DNA of 64,000 nt from Enterococcus xiangfangensis (GCF_005405365.1 NZ_BJDX01000001.1:310001-374000), one strand, 5' to 3'. Counted from the stretch's first letter, positions 26,285 to 36,806 are shown. The notes: generated by a model from the letters alone, not told the origin. Made by a program: numbers and translations.

Positions 26285-26384
26285 TATACCAATTATCCCG
26301 AATTGGTTTTTTCATACTTACTCCTACCAAGAGTAAATAACAACCTTCATTTCCACCATAGTGACGGCTATGGTGGTTTTTTCT
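26285..26384 (+). ncRNA. Candidate small structured RNA
   Basis: In the 345-base gap 26087-26431, where no plus-strand protein gene exists, three hairpins follow each other: ACCAATT/AATTGGT (26288-26307) with six T, TTACTC/GAGTAA (26318-26336), and CCACCATAG/CTATGGTGG (26353-26376) with six T. The first and last have T runs only on the plus strand. This looks like a short rightward transcript. A 20-codon ATG frame (26278-26340) overlaps but has no ribosome-binding site. The 5' end and promoter could not be placed. Confidence 0.35.
26353..26382 (+). terminator. Plus-strand intrinsic terminator without an upstream gene
   Basis: 9-bp perfect stem CCACCATAG/CTATGGTGG, 6-base loop, T6. The nearest plus-strand gene upstream is nrdG, almost 19 kb away, so it must serve a local untranslated transcript. 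Confidence 0.75.
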
Positions 26385-26404
26385 TTACTTTTGGTCTAGG
26401 CTAG

Positions 26405-26433
26405 AAAAAAAGAGCAGAAAAATTTCTGCTCTT
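26405..26433 (-). terminator. Terminator of rsmI
   Basis: AAGAGCAGAAA/TTTCTGCTCTT stem overlapping the rsmI stop codon, with a T run on the minus strand. Confidence 0.8.
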
Positions 26434-27292
26434 ACAGTTCATGATATTCTTTGTAGACATCTTGTTTCTTTAAATCGTGTCGTTTTGCGACTGTTTTGAT
26501 TGCTTCTTTTGGCGCTTGTCCTTCTTCGATCAACTGCTCTACTTGCTCTTTCAATGAGCCGACAAAGATTTCGGCTGCTTCTATCTCGACCGCACCGGAG
26601 ACGAGCAGGCAGCATTCGCCTTTTAACGAATGTTCTGATAGATAATCAATCAGTTCTTCAGCCGTTCCTCGCAAGTATTCTTCATACACTTTCGTCAATT
26701 CGCGGCAGATCACCACTTCACGATTGCCAAAAACTTCCAAGATATTTTTTATGGTCTCTTTTACTCGATGAGGCGATTCATAAAAAATCAATGTTGCTGT
26801 CTGATTTTTTAGATCTGTTAATTCTTTTTTTTGAATGCTTTTTTTCCGCTGCAAAAAGCCATAAAAATAAAATGGCTGGGGCATTAAGCCTGATGCAATC
26901 AACGCTGTCATTCCCGCTGTCGCTCCCGGCAAGGCAACGACTGGAATATTTTCCTCGATGCAAGCTACGACTAATTCGTGACCAGGATCACTAATCGACG
27001 GCATCCCTGCATCACTGACTTGCGCGATCGAATTGCCATTTTTCAAAAAAGCTAGCAATTCTGGAATTCGTTCATTGTAATTGTGTTCATGCAAACTTTT
27101 TTGCGGCGTCTTCACTTCAAAGTGATTCAACAATTTTTGTGTATTGCGCGTATCTTCACTCGCGATTAATTCAACAGTCTGCAATGTCTTGACTGCGCGA
27201 AACGTCATATCTTCTAGATTGCCGATCGGCGTTGGTACTAAATACAACGTCCCCACTGCTTGCGCGAAACTTTTTTGGATCCTCACAGTCAT
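26432..27292 (-). CDS. rsmI: 16S rRNA (cytidine(1402)-2'-O)-methyltransferase
   Basis: 286-residue SAM-dependent methyltransferase of the tetrapyrrole-methylase fold that 2'-O-methylates C1402 in the 16S decoding centre. Diagnostic motifs are GTLYLVPTPIGNLEDMTFRA, SEDTRNTQKLL, VSDAGMPSISDPG and ALPGATAGMTALIASGL. The ATG at 27292 follows GAGGGG closely; a GTG two codons later is also possible. Last gene of the block tmk-darA-holB-ricT-yabA-rsmI, 140 bases after yabA with a terminator between. Confidence 0.95.
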   Translation of the reverse strand: MTVRIQKSFAQAVGTLYLVPTPIGNLEDMTFRAVKTLQTVELIASEDTRNTQKLLNHFEVKTPQKSLHEHNYNERIPELLAFLKNGNSIAQVSDAGMPSISDPGHELVVACIEENIPVVALPGATAGMTALIASGLMPQPFYFYGFLQRKKSIQKKELTDLKNQTATLIFYESPHRVKETIKNILEVFGNREVVICRELTKVYEEYLRGTAEELIDYLSEHSLKGECCLLVSGAVEIEAAEIFVGSLKEQVEQLIEEGQAPKEAIKTVAKRHDLKKQDVYKEYHEL

Positions 27293-27367
27293 TTCCCCTC
27301 TCTTCCTATTCTACACAGCGAACCCATTTTCCAGCTATTCAAAACGAATCTTCACTAGACGCTTTTA

Positions 27368-27402
27368 CAAAAAAAGGGCGTGACATCAGCGACGTCATAC
27401 CC
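27368..27402 (-). terminator. Terminator after yabA
   Basis: GGG and TGAC pair with GTCA and CCC in an interrupted stem, followed by eight T on the minus strand. Confidence 0.6.
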
Positions 27403-27432
27403 ATTTTAAAATAAACAGCTTTTTGTCATGAG

Positions 27433-27783
27433 CTACTTTTGTTTGCTTTCGCGATAAATGACATCTAAACAAAACGCACACGGTTCATCTTGTTCACGCC
27501 TTGAACCATAGAGCAGATTGCAGACATGAAACCCATCTTCGTATATTTTCTCAAGATTCAAACGTGATTCTGATAGTTCTTGCCGCTCGTCTAAGACAGG
27601 AGACTTCTTCTCATCGATTGCACGGATCCGTTCCCGCAACCGTTCATTTTCCATCTCCAATGTCGTATTTTTTTCTACGAGTTCCAGCAATGTTTCTTTC
27701 ATCGAAACGAGATCTTCAAGATTTTTGTGCATGTCTTGTTCTAATTGATTCAAGCCATCATACAAAGAACGCCGATCCATCAT
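27433..27783 (-). CDS. yabA: Replication initiation control protein YabA
   Basis: 116-residue regulator that binds DnaA and the DnaN clamp to restrain over-initiation. The N-terminal half is a leucine-rich coiled coil (LEDLVSMKETLLELVEKNTTLEMENERLRERI) for tetramerisation. The C-terminal zinc domain has the HxC...CxxC set (FHVCNLLYGSRREQDEPCAFC). Start overlaps the ricT stop by four bases (ATGA), indicating translational coupling. Confidence 0.93.
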   Translation of the reverse strand: MMDRRSLYDGLNQLEQDMHKNLEDLVSMKETLLELVEKNTTLEMENERLRERIRAIDEKKSPVLDERQELSESRLNLEKIYEDGFHVCNLLYGSRREQDEPCAFCLDVIYRESKQK

Positions 27784-28592
27784 GCTAGATCACCTGCTTC
27801 AACTAGTTCTTGATAATCAAAATCAACCGTTGCATCGCGGCCGAATAATCGGACTTTTACGACTTTGCTGAGCAGGTTCAAGCCAATGACTTTCCCCCGT
27901 CCTTCTGGTGTATTGATTTCTTTGCCGTAGTCAGGCATCGCTTTTTTGGCCGCTTCGTATTCACTATTTTCGTATTTCAAACAGCACATCAAGCGCCCGC
28001 AAAGACCGGAAATTTTCGTTGGATTCAATGATAACCCTTGTTCCTTAGCCATCTTGATAGAAACTGGAATAAAATCTCCTAAAAAAGTTGAGCAGCATAA
28101 CGGGCGGCCGCACGGTCCGATGCCGCCAAGAATCTTGGCTTCATCCCGCACACCAATCTGACGCAGCTCAATCCGAGTGCGAAAAATTCCTGCTAAATCT
28201 TTAACCAATTCGCGAAAATCAATCCGTCCATCTGCCGTAAAACTAAAGATCATTTTACTGCGATCGTATGTGTACTCTACTTGAATCAGCTTCATTTCCA
28301 ACTCATGCGCACGAATTTTTTCTTTGGCAATCTTAAATGCTTCGCTAGCATCCGCCGCATTTTGTGCCGCTTTATTCAATTCTTTATCTGAGGCTTTATG
28401 TAAAATCATTTTTAAATCATCAGATAGATCTTTTTTGGCGATCTCTATTTTTGGAATTGCCACTGTCGCAATCTGGTGCGCCTGCTGTGACTCAACCAAG
28501 ACTTTATCATTATAAAAATATTCGCTTTTCCCTGGCGCATAATAATAAATACGGCCTGCGTCACGAAAACGAACACCCACAACTTCAACCAT
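27780..28592 (-). CDS. ricT: PSP1 domain protein RicT (YaaT)
   Basis: 270-residue PSP1-domain protein. In B. subtilis RicT (YaaT) joins RicA and RicF in a complex that binds RNase Y and adjusts mRNA maturation. The cysteine pairs expected for iron-sulfur binding are present (GPCGRPLCCSTFLGDF and SGLCGRLMCCLKYE). Lies between holB and yabA in the order common to Firmicutes. Confidence 0.9.
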   Translation of the reverse strand: MVEVVGVRFRDAGRIYYYAPGKSEYFYNDKVLVESQQAHQIATVAIPKIEIAKKDLSDDLKMILHKASDKELNKAAQNAADASEAFKIAKEKIRAHELEMKLIQVEYTYDRSKMIFSFTADGRIDFRELVKDLAGIFRTRIELRQIGVRDEAKILGGIGPCGRPLCCSTFLGDFIPVSIKMAKEQGLSLNPTKISGLCGRLMCCLKYENSEYEAAKKAMPDYGKEINTPEGRGKVIGLNLLSKVVKVRLFGRDATVDFDYQELVEAGDLA

Positions 28593-28618
28593 GGTTTTCC
28601 CTACTCTCTTAAATAACG

Positions 28619-29557
28619 TTACGGAAAAATAATATGCAACGTTATTTGTTCTGCGATATTTTGAAATGATACGTTCGCTTCTAGTTTTTGATTGGCTGAT
28701 AAAACTTCCTCTAACAGGCGATTGTAATTTTCCAAGCCTGACTGTTTCTGTCTCATCACTTGATTGCGTTTTTCCTTAACAAAATACGCCAAAATTTCAA
28801 AAGCGAATTGTTGTTGTGTTTTATCTTTAAACGTCTTCACCAATTTTTTTTGAACATAGATAAACGCTTGCGGATCATTTTTTTCGAGATAATTAAACCA
28901 TTGAATAACAGCATCTCTAGCTTCATTAAACCATTCATCTTTTGAGATTTCAACAGCTTTTCCATAACTATTTGTTAAATTCGCCAAGAGTTCGGCTGTT
29001 TTTGCGGGGATTTGTTCTGCTTCCAAACGAGATTGTAGACGTTTTGTAGACAACGCTTGGAAATGAATGATCTGACAGCGTGATCGGATCGTCGGCAAAA
29101 TTTTCCCCAATGACTGGGTCTCTAAAATAATCATAAAATTAGCTGGCGGTTCCTCTAGAAACTTCAATAAGCTGTTCGCTGAATTTGTATTCATTTTTTC
29201 CGCTTGATGGATGATCACGACTTTCTTCGCAGATTCAAAGCCGCTTTTGGTCAACTCGCTTTGCAGCGCACGAATCTGATCAACTTTGATCGATTGGCCG
29301 TCGGGGTGGATCTCCACGACATCGGGATGATCTTGACTGGCGATTCGCAGACAATTGTTGCATTTTTCGCAAGGCATATTCTCCTGTAACGCTAAGCAAA
29401 ATAGATGCTTCACAAACCATAAAGCCAACTCAGCCTTGCCGGTCCCTTGATCCCCTTCAAAAAGATAAGCATGGGCCATACGCCCATGCTCAAAACTGTT
29501 TTGTAATTGGCGAAAAACAATCGGCTGAATTGTCTGGAGTCTTTGTGCTTCGTTCAT
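28619..29557 (-). CDS. holB: DNA polymerase III subunit delta'
   Basis: 312-residue clamp-loader subunit. It has a P-loop-like GDQGTGKAELAL, zinc-binding cysteines CEKCNNC, and the SANSLLKFLEEPP and TIRSRC segments (arginine-finger SRC motif). Start set at ATG 29557 (MNEAQRLQTIQP), one base after the darA stop codon. The longer frame would run back into darA. No strong ribosome-binding site is seen, so it is probably translated by coupling to darA. Confidence 0.92.
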   Translation of the reverse strand: MNEAQRLQTIQPIVFRQLQNSFEHGRMAHAYLFEGDQGTGKAELALWFVKHLFCLALQENMPCEKCNNCLRIASQDHPDVVEIHPDGQSIKVDQIRALQSELTKSGFESAKKVVIIHQAEKMNTNSANSLLKFLEEPPANFMIILETQSLGKILPTIRSRCQIIHFQALSTKRLQSRLEAEQIPAKTAELLANLTNSYGKAVEISKDEWFNEARDAVIQWFNYLEKNDPQAFIYVQKKLVKTFKDKTQQQFAFEILAYFVKEKRNQVMRQKQSGLENYNRLLEEVLSANQKLEANVSFQNIAEQITLHIIFP

Positions 29558-29558
29558 C

Positions 29559-30546
<988 letters not shown>

Positions 30547-30608
30547 GTTCTTGTCCTCCAAAATATTTATGATCTTATCTATCTTTTTAAAAAGACACCG
30601 CGAAATCT

Positions 30609-31205
30609 TTATAATTCACGGCGTCCTTCCACTGCTTTTAACAAAGTGATTTCATCAGCATACTCGATATCGCTGCCGACAGATAGTCCGTGAGCCAATC
30701 GAGTGACTTTGATTCCAGCTGGTTTAATCAGACGCGACAGATACATTGCCGTCGCTTCGCCTTCAGTCGTGGCATTGGTTGCGATGATGACTTCTTTGAT
30801 TTCGTCATCATGCAGCCGTTTAATCAAAGGCGCGATATTGATATCTTCTGGTCCGGTTCCTTCCATCGGTGATAGCACACCATGGAGCACATGATAAAGT
30901 CCGTGGTATTCACGAACTTTTTCCAGCGACATCACATCTTTAGGTTCTTCTACAACCAAGATTGTACTGCGGTCGCGCGTTGTATCCGAACAAATCTCAC
31001 ACGGATCTTCTTCTGTGATATTTCCACAGACACTGCAAAAACGCAGATCGCGTTTGACACTGATCAAAGAACGTGCAAATTCATTAACTGATTCGTCTTT
31101 CATGTCGATCGTGAAAAAGGCTAAACGGGTCGCGGTTTTTTGTCCGATTCCCGGCAGCTTCATATAACTTTCAATCAGCTTCGCAATTGGTTCTGGATAT
31201 TGCAT
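30609..31205 (-). CDS. recR: Recombination mediator RecR
   Basis: 198-residue ring protein that with RecF/RecO loads RecA on gapped DNA. N-terminal helix-hairpin-helix ([14 protein letters not shown]), Cys4 zinc finger ([16 protein letters not shown]), Toprim domain ([14 protein letters not shown]). ATG 31205 gives the standard length; an ATG three codons earlier touches the ribosome-binding site. Follows ebfC after 148 bases. Confidence 0.95.
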   Translation of the reverse strand: MQYPEPIAKLIESYMKLPGIGQKTATRLAFFTIDMKDESVNEFARSLISVKRDLRFCSVCGNITEEDPCEICSDTTRDRSTILVVEEPKDVMSLEKVREYHGLYHVLHGVLSPMEGTGPEDINIAPLIKRLHDDEIKEVIIATNATTEGEATAMYLSRLIKPAGIKVTRLAHGLSVGSDIEYADEITLLKAVEGRREL

Positions 31206-31353
31206 CCTGTTCATCCTCTCTTTCAGAAAGGCTTCACGGACTCGTTTTACTTTTGAATACTAAGACCAAAAGCTAGTTCGTTCAGCCGGACATGAATTCT
31301 ACCGCTGACTTGTTTATAAAAAATCAGCAGCCAACAACTAAAAACAAAGTCGC

Positions 31354-31668
31354 TTACATTCCAGGAAGTCCCTTTGTATATTTTCCCATTGTTTGATCGG
31401 TTTCTTTAGTAATTTTTGTAATCCCATCATTGACTGCTAAAACGATCATATCTTGCAGCATCTCTGGATCTTCTGAATCGATCAATTCAGGATTAATCGT
31501 CATCGTCTTCATTTTTTTATCACCGGTAAAGGTTACTGTGACTAAGTCATTCGTCGAACTTCCAATGAATTCTTTAGCATTCAATTCATCTTGAGCTTTG
31601 ACCATTTCCTTTTGCATTTTTTGCATTTGTTTCATCATACCTTGCATATTTCCCATTCCGCGCATCAT
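31354..31668 (-). CDS. YbaB/EbfC nucleoid-associated protein
   Basis: 104-residue DNA-binding protein. It has a methionine-rich N-terminus ([22 protein letters not shown]) and the EbfC fold ([20 protein letters not shown]). Conserved between dnaX and recR in most Firmicutes (B. subtilis yaaK). Starts 16 bases after dnaX, so co-transcribed. Confidence 0.94.
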   Translation of the reverse strand: MMRGMGNMQGMMKQMQKMQKEMVKAQDELNAKEFIGSSTNDLVTVTFTGDKKMKTMTINPELIDSEDPEMLQDMIVLAVNDGITKITKETDQTMGKYTKGLPGM

Positions 31669-31684
31669 TGTTTTTTTCGCTCCT

Positions 31685-33412
31685 CTAATCTTTTTTGATC
31701 GTTACTAGATCGCCAAACAAACTTTTTGCTTGTTCAACGACTTCATTCGTTTCTTCAGGTAGTACGACTTCATCTTCTGTCCCTATCTCTTTGGTCGCTT
31801 CCGGGCGATCGTGATGTTGACTGAGAAAAGCTTGGCGCAAGCGCGGCCAGCTTTCACGAGTAATAAAGACAAATTCTGGCGTGTAATCTTTGATCATCAT
31901 ACTTAAACTATTCTGCATATTCAAGCGCAGTTCCTCATTACTGTCTGCACGCTGACAAACGATCTCATAATCAAAAGTCACCAACATAGAATTTGGTCCT
32001 GCCGCCATCGGTTCACTCGCTTTCAACATCGCACGTTGAGTCACTGGTAAAGCCATCAATAGATCTTCCCAAACGTTCTTCACATTTATCAAATGATCTT
32101 TGGTCGCTTCACTTAATACTTGATAGACCCGTTCTGTCGGTACGCGATAACTGCTGACAGTTTTTTTCGGCGTTGCTTTGTGCTCCATTTTTTCTGTTGG
32201 ATTGGCTTTTATTTGCTGGATTTCTGTTTGCAGTTGTTGCAGTTGCTGTTTCAAGGAAGCTAATTCGGCTTGATCAGCTGGCTGTGCTGCTGAATTCGGT
32301 GGCTGACTTGACGTTGGCATTTCGCTTGGCGTTTGTGGAGTCGCCAGTTTCACCGTCGCAACTTCTAAATAAACATTGGCGTGATTGGTAAAACGAATCT
32401 CATTTTGTGTCTCGCTTAAAACCTTGATCATCGCATATAAGCGTTCAGAGGCCGTCGTTTCAGCTAATTGTTTGAATGTATCGGTCAAATACGCGGCACG
32501 AGCTTCCAAAAGCTGCGGCGCTTGCTGATAGATCAACACGTCTCGGCAATACAATAATAAGTCTTCCGTTAAACGGCGAGCTTCTTTTCCTTCTGCCAAA
32601 ATATTTTCTAGGATTTCTAACGCACCACTGACGTTTTGCTGCAGACATGCTCCAATGAAAGCATCCATCATCTCAGTCGTTAAACTGCCGGTCACTGCTA
32701 ATGCATCGGCTAACGTGATTGTTTCATTACTGAAAGAAATCGCTTGATCCAAAATACTCAGTGCATCACGCATCCCGCCTTCAGCTGCACGGGCGATCAC
32801 TGACAATGCTTGTTCTTCATACGGCTGATTGCTTTCTCCAAGAATATAAGCCATCCGGCCAATGATCGCCGGAACACCGATTCGCTTAAAATCAAATCGC
32901 TGTGTCCGTGAAATGATCGTTGCCGGTATTTTATGCGGCTCTGTCGTTGCTAAGACGAAAATCACATGTTCTTTTGGTTCTTCTAACGTTTTTAACAACG
33001 CGTTGAACGCACCAGTCGAAAGCATATGGACTTCATCGATGATATAGACTTTGTAGCTAGCCGCAGTCGGTGCATAATTTGCCCGATCACGGATAAAACG
33101 AATCTCTTCCACTCCGTTATTACTAGCCGCGTCGATCTCGATCACGTCTTCTTGTCGTCCTTCGGTGATCGAACGACACATCTCACACTTGTTACAAGGT
33201 TCCCCATCAACGCTGTTGGGACAATTGATGGCTTTAGCAAAAATCTTCGCGGCACTGGTCTTTCCTGTTCCGCGGGGACCGGTGAACAGATATGCGTGGG
33301 AAGTTTTTTGTTGCTGAATCGCATTTTTAAGTGTCTTTGTGATCGCTTCTTGTCCGACCAAGTCATCAAAACGTTGCGACCGCCAAACGCGGTAAAGTGC
33401 TTGATACGCCAT
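31685..33412 (-). CDS. dnaX: DNA polymerase III subunits gamma/tau
   Basis: 575-residue clamp-loader ATPase. P-loop GPRGTGKTS, zinc module CNKCEMC, Walker [10 protein letters not shown], sensor motifs, then a Q-rich linker ([16 protein letters not shown]) and a tau C-terminal domain. ATG 33412 ([11 protein letters not shown]) follows GAGGAG by 4-5 bases. A run of seven A at 32161-32167 (codons for PKK, about residue 416) lies in the linker and could allow frameshifting to a gamma-like product. Confidence 0.95.
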   Translation of the reverse strand: MAYQALYRVWRSQRFDDLVGQEAITKTLKNAIQQQKTSHAYLFTGPRGTGKTSAAKIFAKAINCPNSVDGEPCNKCEMCRSITEGRQEDVIEIDAASNNGVEEIRFIRDRANYAPTAASYKVYIIDEVHMLSTGAFNALLKTLEEPKEHVIFVLATTEPHKIPATIISRTQRFDFKRIGVPAIIGRMAYILGESNQPYEEQALSVIARAAEGGMRDALSILDQAISFSNETITLADALAVTGSLTTEMMDAFIGACLQQNVSGALEILENILAEGKEARRLTEDLLLYCRDVLIYQQAPQLLEARAAYLTDTFKQLAETTASERLYAMIKVLSETQNEIRFTNHANVYLEVATVKLATPQTPSEMPTSSQPPNSAAQPADQAELASLKQQLQQLQTEIQQIKANPTEKMEHKATPKKTVSSYRVPTERVYQVLSEATKDHLINVKNVWEDLLMALPVTQRAMLKASEPMAAGPNSMLVTFDYEIVCQRADSNEELRLNMQNSLSMMIKDYTPEFVFITRESWPRLRQAFLSQHHDRPEATKEIGTEDEVVLPEETNEVVEQAKSLFGDLVTIKKD

Positions 33413-33431
33413 AATTCTCCTCTTTCCTTTT

Positions 33432-33462
33432 AAAATCACTGCTTTTTATTATACGTGATTTT
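33432..33462 (-). promoter_or_regulatory. Putative dnaX promoter within an inverted repeat
   Basis: TATAAT on the minus strand (33453-33448) lies between inverted arms AAAATCAC (33432-33439) and GTGATTTT (33455-33462). The arms could be an operator or a leader hairpin. The -35 is weak. Confidence 0.4.
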
Positions 33463-33556
33463 ATATAAAAAAACTATAGAAACCAATTGTCTATCTCAAT
33501 TGTTTAGCGACTCTTAATCTGTCTAACTGTATCTTTTCTATTTCAAAAATACTCTA

Positions 33557-33565
33557 TGGTATAAT
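33557..33565 (+). promoter_or_regulatory. Extended -10 promoter of the SPFH operon
   Basis: TGGTATAAT, a TG-extended -10, 28 bases before the SPFH start codon; no good -35 at the usual distance. Confidence 0.5.
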
Positions 33566-33593
33566 GGGAAAAACGCTTTACGGAGGGATATTC

Positions 33594-34829
33594 ATGGGTC
33601 TATTTAAAGCAGCAACAAGCAGTCTTGGCGGCGGACTGGCCGATCAATGGTTAGAAATCATTGAACCCGCTGACATGGGACAAACTACTGTCATGACAAA
33701 AGGAGTCGCCGTGCGAAAAAACGATAAACGCGGCAGCAATAAAAAAGGAACCAGCGATGTCATCACCGACGGTTCAGTCATTCATGTCTATCCAAATATG
33801 ATGATGTTGCTAGTTGACGGTGGAAAAATTATTGATTACACCGCAGAAGAAGGTTATTACACGGTTAAAAATAATTTGGCGCCATCGATGTTCAACGGTT
33901 CCCTAAAAGAAGCGGTCACCGAAACTTTTAGCCGTTTCAAATTTGGTGGCACGACACCACAGAAACAACAAGTTTTTTACATCAATCTGCAAGAAATTAA
34001 GGGAATCAAATTTGGTACCAGCACGCCATTAAATTATTTTGATAATTTTTACAACGCAGAGTTATTTTTACGCGCGCACGGTACATACTCAATCCAAGTG
34101 ACCGATCCAATTTTATTTTTTGCTAATGCGATCCCGCGGAACATGGCACAAGTCGAGATCAGCGATATCAATGAACAATACTTGCAAGAATTTTTGACCG
34201 GCTTGCAAGCGGCGATCAATCAAATGTCTGCCGATGGTCAGCGGATTTCTTATGTTCCATCTAAAAGCTTGGAACTAAGCAATTATTTATCTGATGCATT
34301 AGATGACAGTTGGCAAAAATTACGCGGAATGGAAATTATTTCGGTCGCTGTTGCCAGCATTTCTTACACGGACGATTCTGCGAAATTAATCAATATGCGC
34401 AATGAAGGCGCGATGTTAGGTGATCCTGGCATACGGGAAGGCTACGTTCAAGGCTCAGTTGCACGCGGAATGGAAGCAGCGGGTAAAAATCCAGCAGGCG
34501 CTACGACAGGTTTCTTTGGTGTAGGCATGGGAATGAACGCAGGTGGAGATTTTCTCAACCAAGCTTCACAAAGTAATAATCAACAGATTCAGCAAAATCA
34601 GCAAGCTCAACAAAAAGCAGCTGGTGATCAATGGACTTGTCCAAAATGCGGCGAAGAAAACACGGGTAAATTCTGCGGCAACTGTGGTGAGCCAAAACCA
34701 GCACCGGCAACTGCGGCAAAAATCCAAATGAAATGCAGCGAATGCGGTGAAGCTATTGATTTGACAACTGGCGTACCTAAATTCTGTCCGCATTGCGGCA
34801 AACCTTTCAAAGGCGTCCCACTAGACTAA
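33594..34829 (+). CDS. SPFH domain / zinc-ribbon protein (YdjI-like)
   Basis: 411-residue protein. Residues about 1-300 form an SPFH (stomatin/flotillin-like, 'virion core') domain. A Q-rich linker follows, then two C-terminal zinc ribbons (CPKCGEENTGKFCGNCG and CSECGEAIDLTTG...CPHCG). No membrane segment. Start ATG 33594 follows CGGAGGG. It is first of a three-gene operon matching B. subtilis ydjI/ydjG/ydjH, which there accompany pspA and assist the membrane-stress response. PspA is absent here. Role inferred: peripheral membrane scaffold. Confidence 0.8.
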   Translation: MGLFKAATSSLGGGLADQWLEIIEPADMGQTTVMTKGVAVRKNDKRGSNKKGTSDVITDGSVIHVYPNMMMLLVDGGKIIDYTAEEGYYTVKNNLAPSMFNGSLKEAVTETFSRFKFGGTTPQKQQVFYINLQEIKGIKFGTSTPLNYFDNFYNAELFLRAHGTYSIQVTDPILFFANAIPRNMAQVEISDINEQYLQEFLTGLQAAINQMSADGQRISYVPSKSLELSNYLSDALDDSWQKLRGMEIISVAVASISYTDDSAKLINMRNEGAMLGDPGIREGYVQGSVARGMEAAGKNPAGATTGFFGVGMGMNAGGDFLNQASQSNNQQIQQNQQAQQKAAGDQWTCPKCGEENTGKFCGNCGEPKPAPATAAKIQMKCSECGEAIDLTTGVPKFCPHCGKPFKGVPLD

Positions 34830-34926
34830 CTTTTTAAGATTCACAACTTAGGGAAACACTCGCGAAATCTCAAAAAAATGTGACATCCAGCATCTAGTTA
34901 CTTTTATGAAATAGGAGGATCTGCAA

Positions 34927-35994
34927 ATGGCAGATATATTGACGCATCATTGCCCCAATTGCGGCGGTCCTTTGACATTCAATCCAAGTGATCAAAAATT
35001 CCATTGTGATTATTGCTTGAGTATTTTTACGGTGGAAGACATTGAACAGTTTGAAGCACAAGAAGCTCCGCCAACTGCTGAATCGACAGACACCGGTGTC
35101 GAGGAAAAAAACACGGCTGATGACATGGATCTTTTTCTTTGTCCCAGCTGCGGTGCTCAAATTGTGACAGATCACACCACCGCCGCTACTTATTGCTATT
35201 TTTGTCACAACCCAGTCGTATTATCGGGGCGCTTGACTGGCGCATTTTTGCCTAACAAAGTTTTGCCATTTAAAATCGAGAAAGAAAAAGCAATCAGTGA
35301 TTTTTTAGCTTGGACCAAAAAGAAACGCTTCATTCCAAAAGATTTTTTCAACGAACAGCAGATTGAGAAAATGACGGGTGTCTATTTCCCTTACTGGGTG
35401 ATTGACGCGGAAACGGCGGGCAATTTGACTGGTAAAGGGACTTCATTGCGAGTTTGGATTATTGGAGACATTGAATATACTGAAACGAAAGTTTATCAAA
35501 TTTTCCGCCAAGGCAAGGCAAAAATCCAACATCTGACTAAAAATGCTTTGACTAAAAATCTCCAGCAAAAAATGGTCGAAGGTGTTCAGCCCTTTCCTAT
35601 CGATCAAGCAGTCGATTTTCATACAGAATACTTATCAGGTTTTCAAGCAGAAAAACGAGATATCGAAATCGCAGAGCTGTCTGAACAGATCAATCATGAA
35701 CTGACCGAATATACAGAAGATTTGCTGCGTGATACAGTTGCCGGCTACACGACGTTCACTCCAAATAATCGGTCAGTCACTGTTGAAAAACAAGACAATC
35801 ACTATATGTTGCTGCCAGTCTGGCTAGTGACTTATCAAGATGCCACAGACAAGACGTATTACTATGCCATGAATGGGCAAACCGGAAAAGTCAGCGGAAT
35901 TTTGCCAGTCAGCAATAAACGTTTAGGGCTATTTTCAGGCGGGATCTTTGCGGTACTGCTGGTAATTGCTCTGATTGCGGGGTACTTGATATGA
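34927..35994 (+). CDS. Zinc-ribbon membrane protein (YdjG-like)
   Basis: 355-residue protein with two TFIIB-type zinc ribbons near the N-terminus (CPNCGG...CDYC and CPSCGA...CYFC), a central alpha-beta domain (FPYWVIDAETAGNL; LLPVWLVTYQD) and one C-terminal membrane helix (LFSGGIFAVLLVIALIAGYLI). Ribosome-binding site AGGAGG precedes the ATG. Stop overlaps the next start by four bases. Its location between an SPFH and a TPM protein suggests one membrane complex. Confidence 0.75.
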   Translation: MADILTHHCPNCGGPLTFNPSDQKFHCDYCLSIFTVEDIEQFEAQEAPPTAESTDTGVEEKNTADDMDLFLCPSCGAQIVTDHTTAATYCYFCHNPVVLSGRLTGAFLPNKVLPFKIEKEKAISDFLAWTKKKRFIPKDFFNEQQIEKMTGVYFPYWVIDAETAGNLTGKGTSLRVWIIGDIEYTETKVYQIFRQGKAKIQHLTKNALTKNLQQKMVEGVQPFPIDQAVDFHTEYLSGFQAEKRDIEIAELSEQINHELTEYTEDLLRDTVAGYTTFTPNNRSVTVEKQDNHYMLLPVWLVTYQDATDKTYYYAMNGQTGKVSGILPVSNKRLGLFSGGIFAVLLVIALIAGYLI

Positions 35995-36785
35995 AAAAAC
36001 TCCTACTATTCATTGTTTTTTTGTCACTGTTCAATCCACTGAAAGTTTTCGCCGCGGACAACACAATTGACGATCAAGCCAATCTGCTGACAACTGAAGA
36101 ACGAGTAAAACTTTCAAATCAAGCGGATGCGATCAATCAAAAAAACAAAGGCGAAGTCTTTATTTTGACGACAACTGACAATACCGAAGAACCGCGAACA
36201 TTTGCCAATGAACAGTTGATGACTCGTGTTGGTAAAAATAATAACGGTGCCCTACTTTTATTAGATATGACTCAGCGCGAAATTTATTTATCAACTTCAG
36301 GCAATATGATCGATTATATAACTGATAAACGGCGTGACCAGCTTTTGGACGATGTGGAAGCTGCAATGAGCGCTGGTGATTATTATCAAGCCAGTACGGA
36401 TTATTTAACCAACGCCGAACAATTCGTAGACGACGGCATTCCCAGCGGATCTTACCGCATCGATGAAAAGACTGGCAAAGTGACCTATTACAAATCAATC
36501 ACTGGAATCGAGCTTACAATTGGCTTGATCATTGCATTAGCCGCGGCTATCGGATTCTTCTTTACGATTCGTTTGCGCTATCAATTAAAAATCGGTACCT
36601 ATCGTTACCCTTATCGAGAAAATGCCCAGTTGGAGCTGACTGAACGGCAAGATCAATTGGTCAATTCTTTCGTTACCACTCGTCGAATCCCTCGGCCTAC
36701 TAAAAATAATGGCGGTGGTGGCGGTGGAAGTACAACAAATTCCAGTGGCGGCGGAACATTTGGCGGTGGCGGGCGCGGCTTTTAA
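35991..36785 (+). CDS. TPM-domain membrane protein (YdjH/YgcG-like)
   Basis: 264-residue protein with a signal peptide (MKKLLLFIVFLSLFNPLKVFA), an extracytoplasmic TPM domain (about 30-150: IDDQANLLTTEERVKLSNQADAINQKNKGEVFIL in outline), one membrane helix (TIGLIIALAAAIGFFFTI) and a cytoplasmic tail ending in a glycine-rich GGGTFGGGGRGF, typical of the YgcG/YdjH family. Coupled to the zinc-ribbon gene by an ATGA overlap. TPM proteins are thought to aid assembly or turnover of membrane complexes. Confidence 0.82.
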   Translation: MKKLLLFIVFLSLFNPLKVFAADNTIDDQANLLTTEERVKLSNQADAINQKNKGEVFILTTTDNTEEPRTFANEQLMTRVGKNNNGALLLLDMTQREIYLSTSGNMIDYITDKRRDQLLDDVEAAMSAGDYYQASTDYLTNAEQFVDDGIPSGSYRIDEKTGKVTYYKSITGIELTIGLIIALAAAIGFFFTIRLRYQLKIGTYRYPYRENAQLELTERQDQLVNSFVTTRRIPRPTKNNGGGGGGSTTNSSGGGTFGGGGRGF

Positions 36786-36806
36786 CTATGACATACGAAT
36801 AGTTTT

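Noticed and set aside
26278..26340. 20-codon ORF MKIYQLSRIGFFILTPTKSK
   Set aside because: No ribosome-binding site, and it spans the hairpins of the candidate small RNA; kept only as a note.
33413..33593. SRP (4.5S/scRNA) gene upstream of dnaX, as in B. subtilis
   Set aside because: The gap is A/T rich, only 180 bases, and lacks the conserved SRP apical loop sequence.
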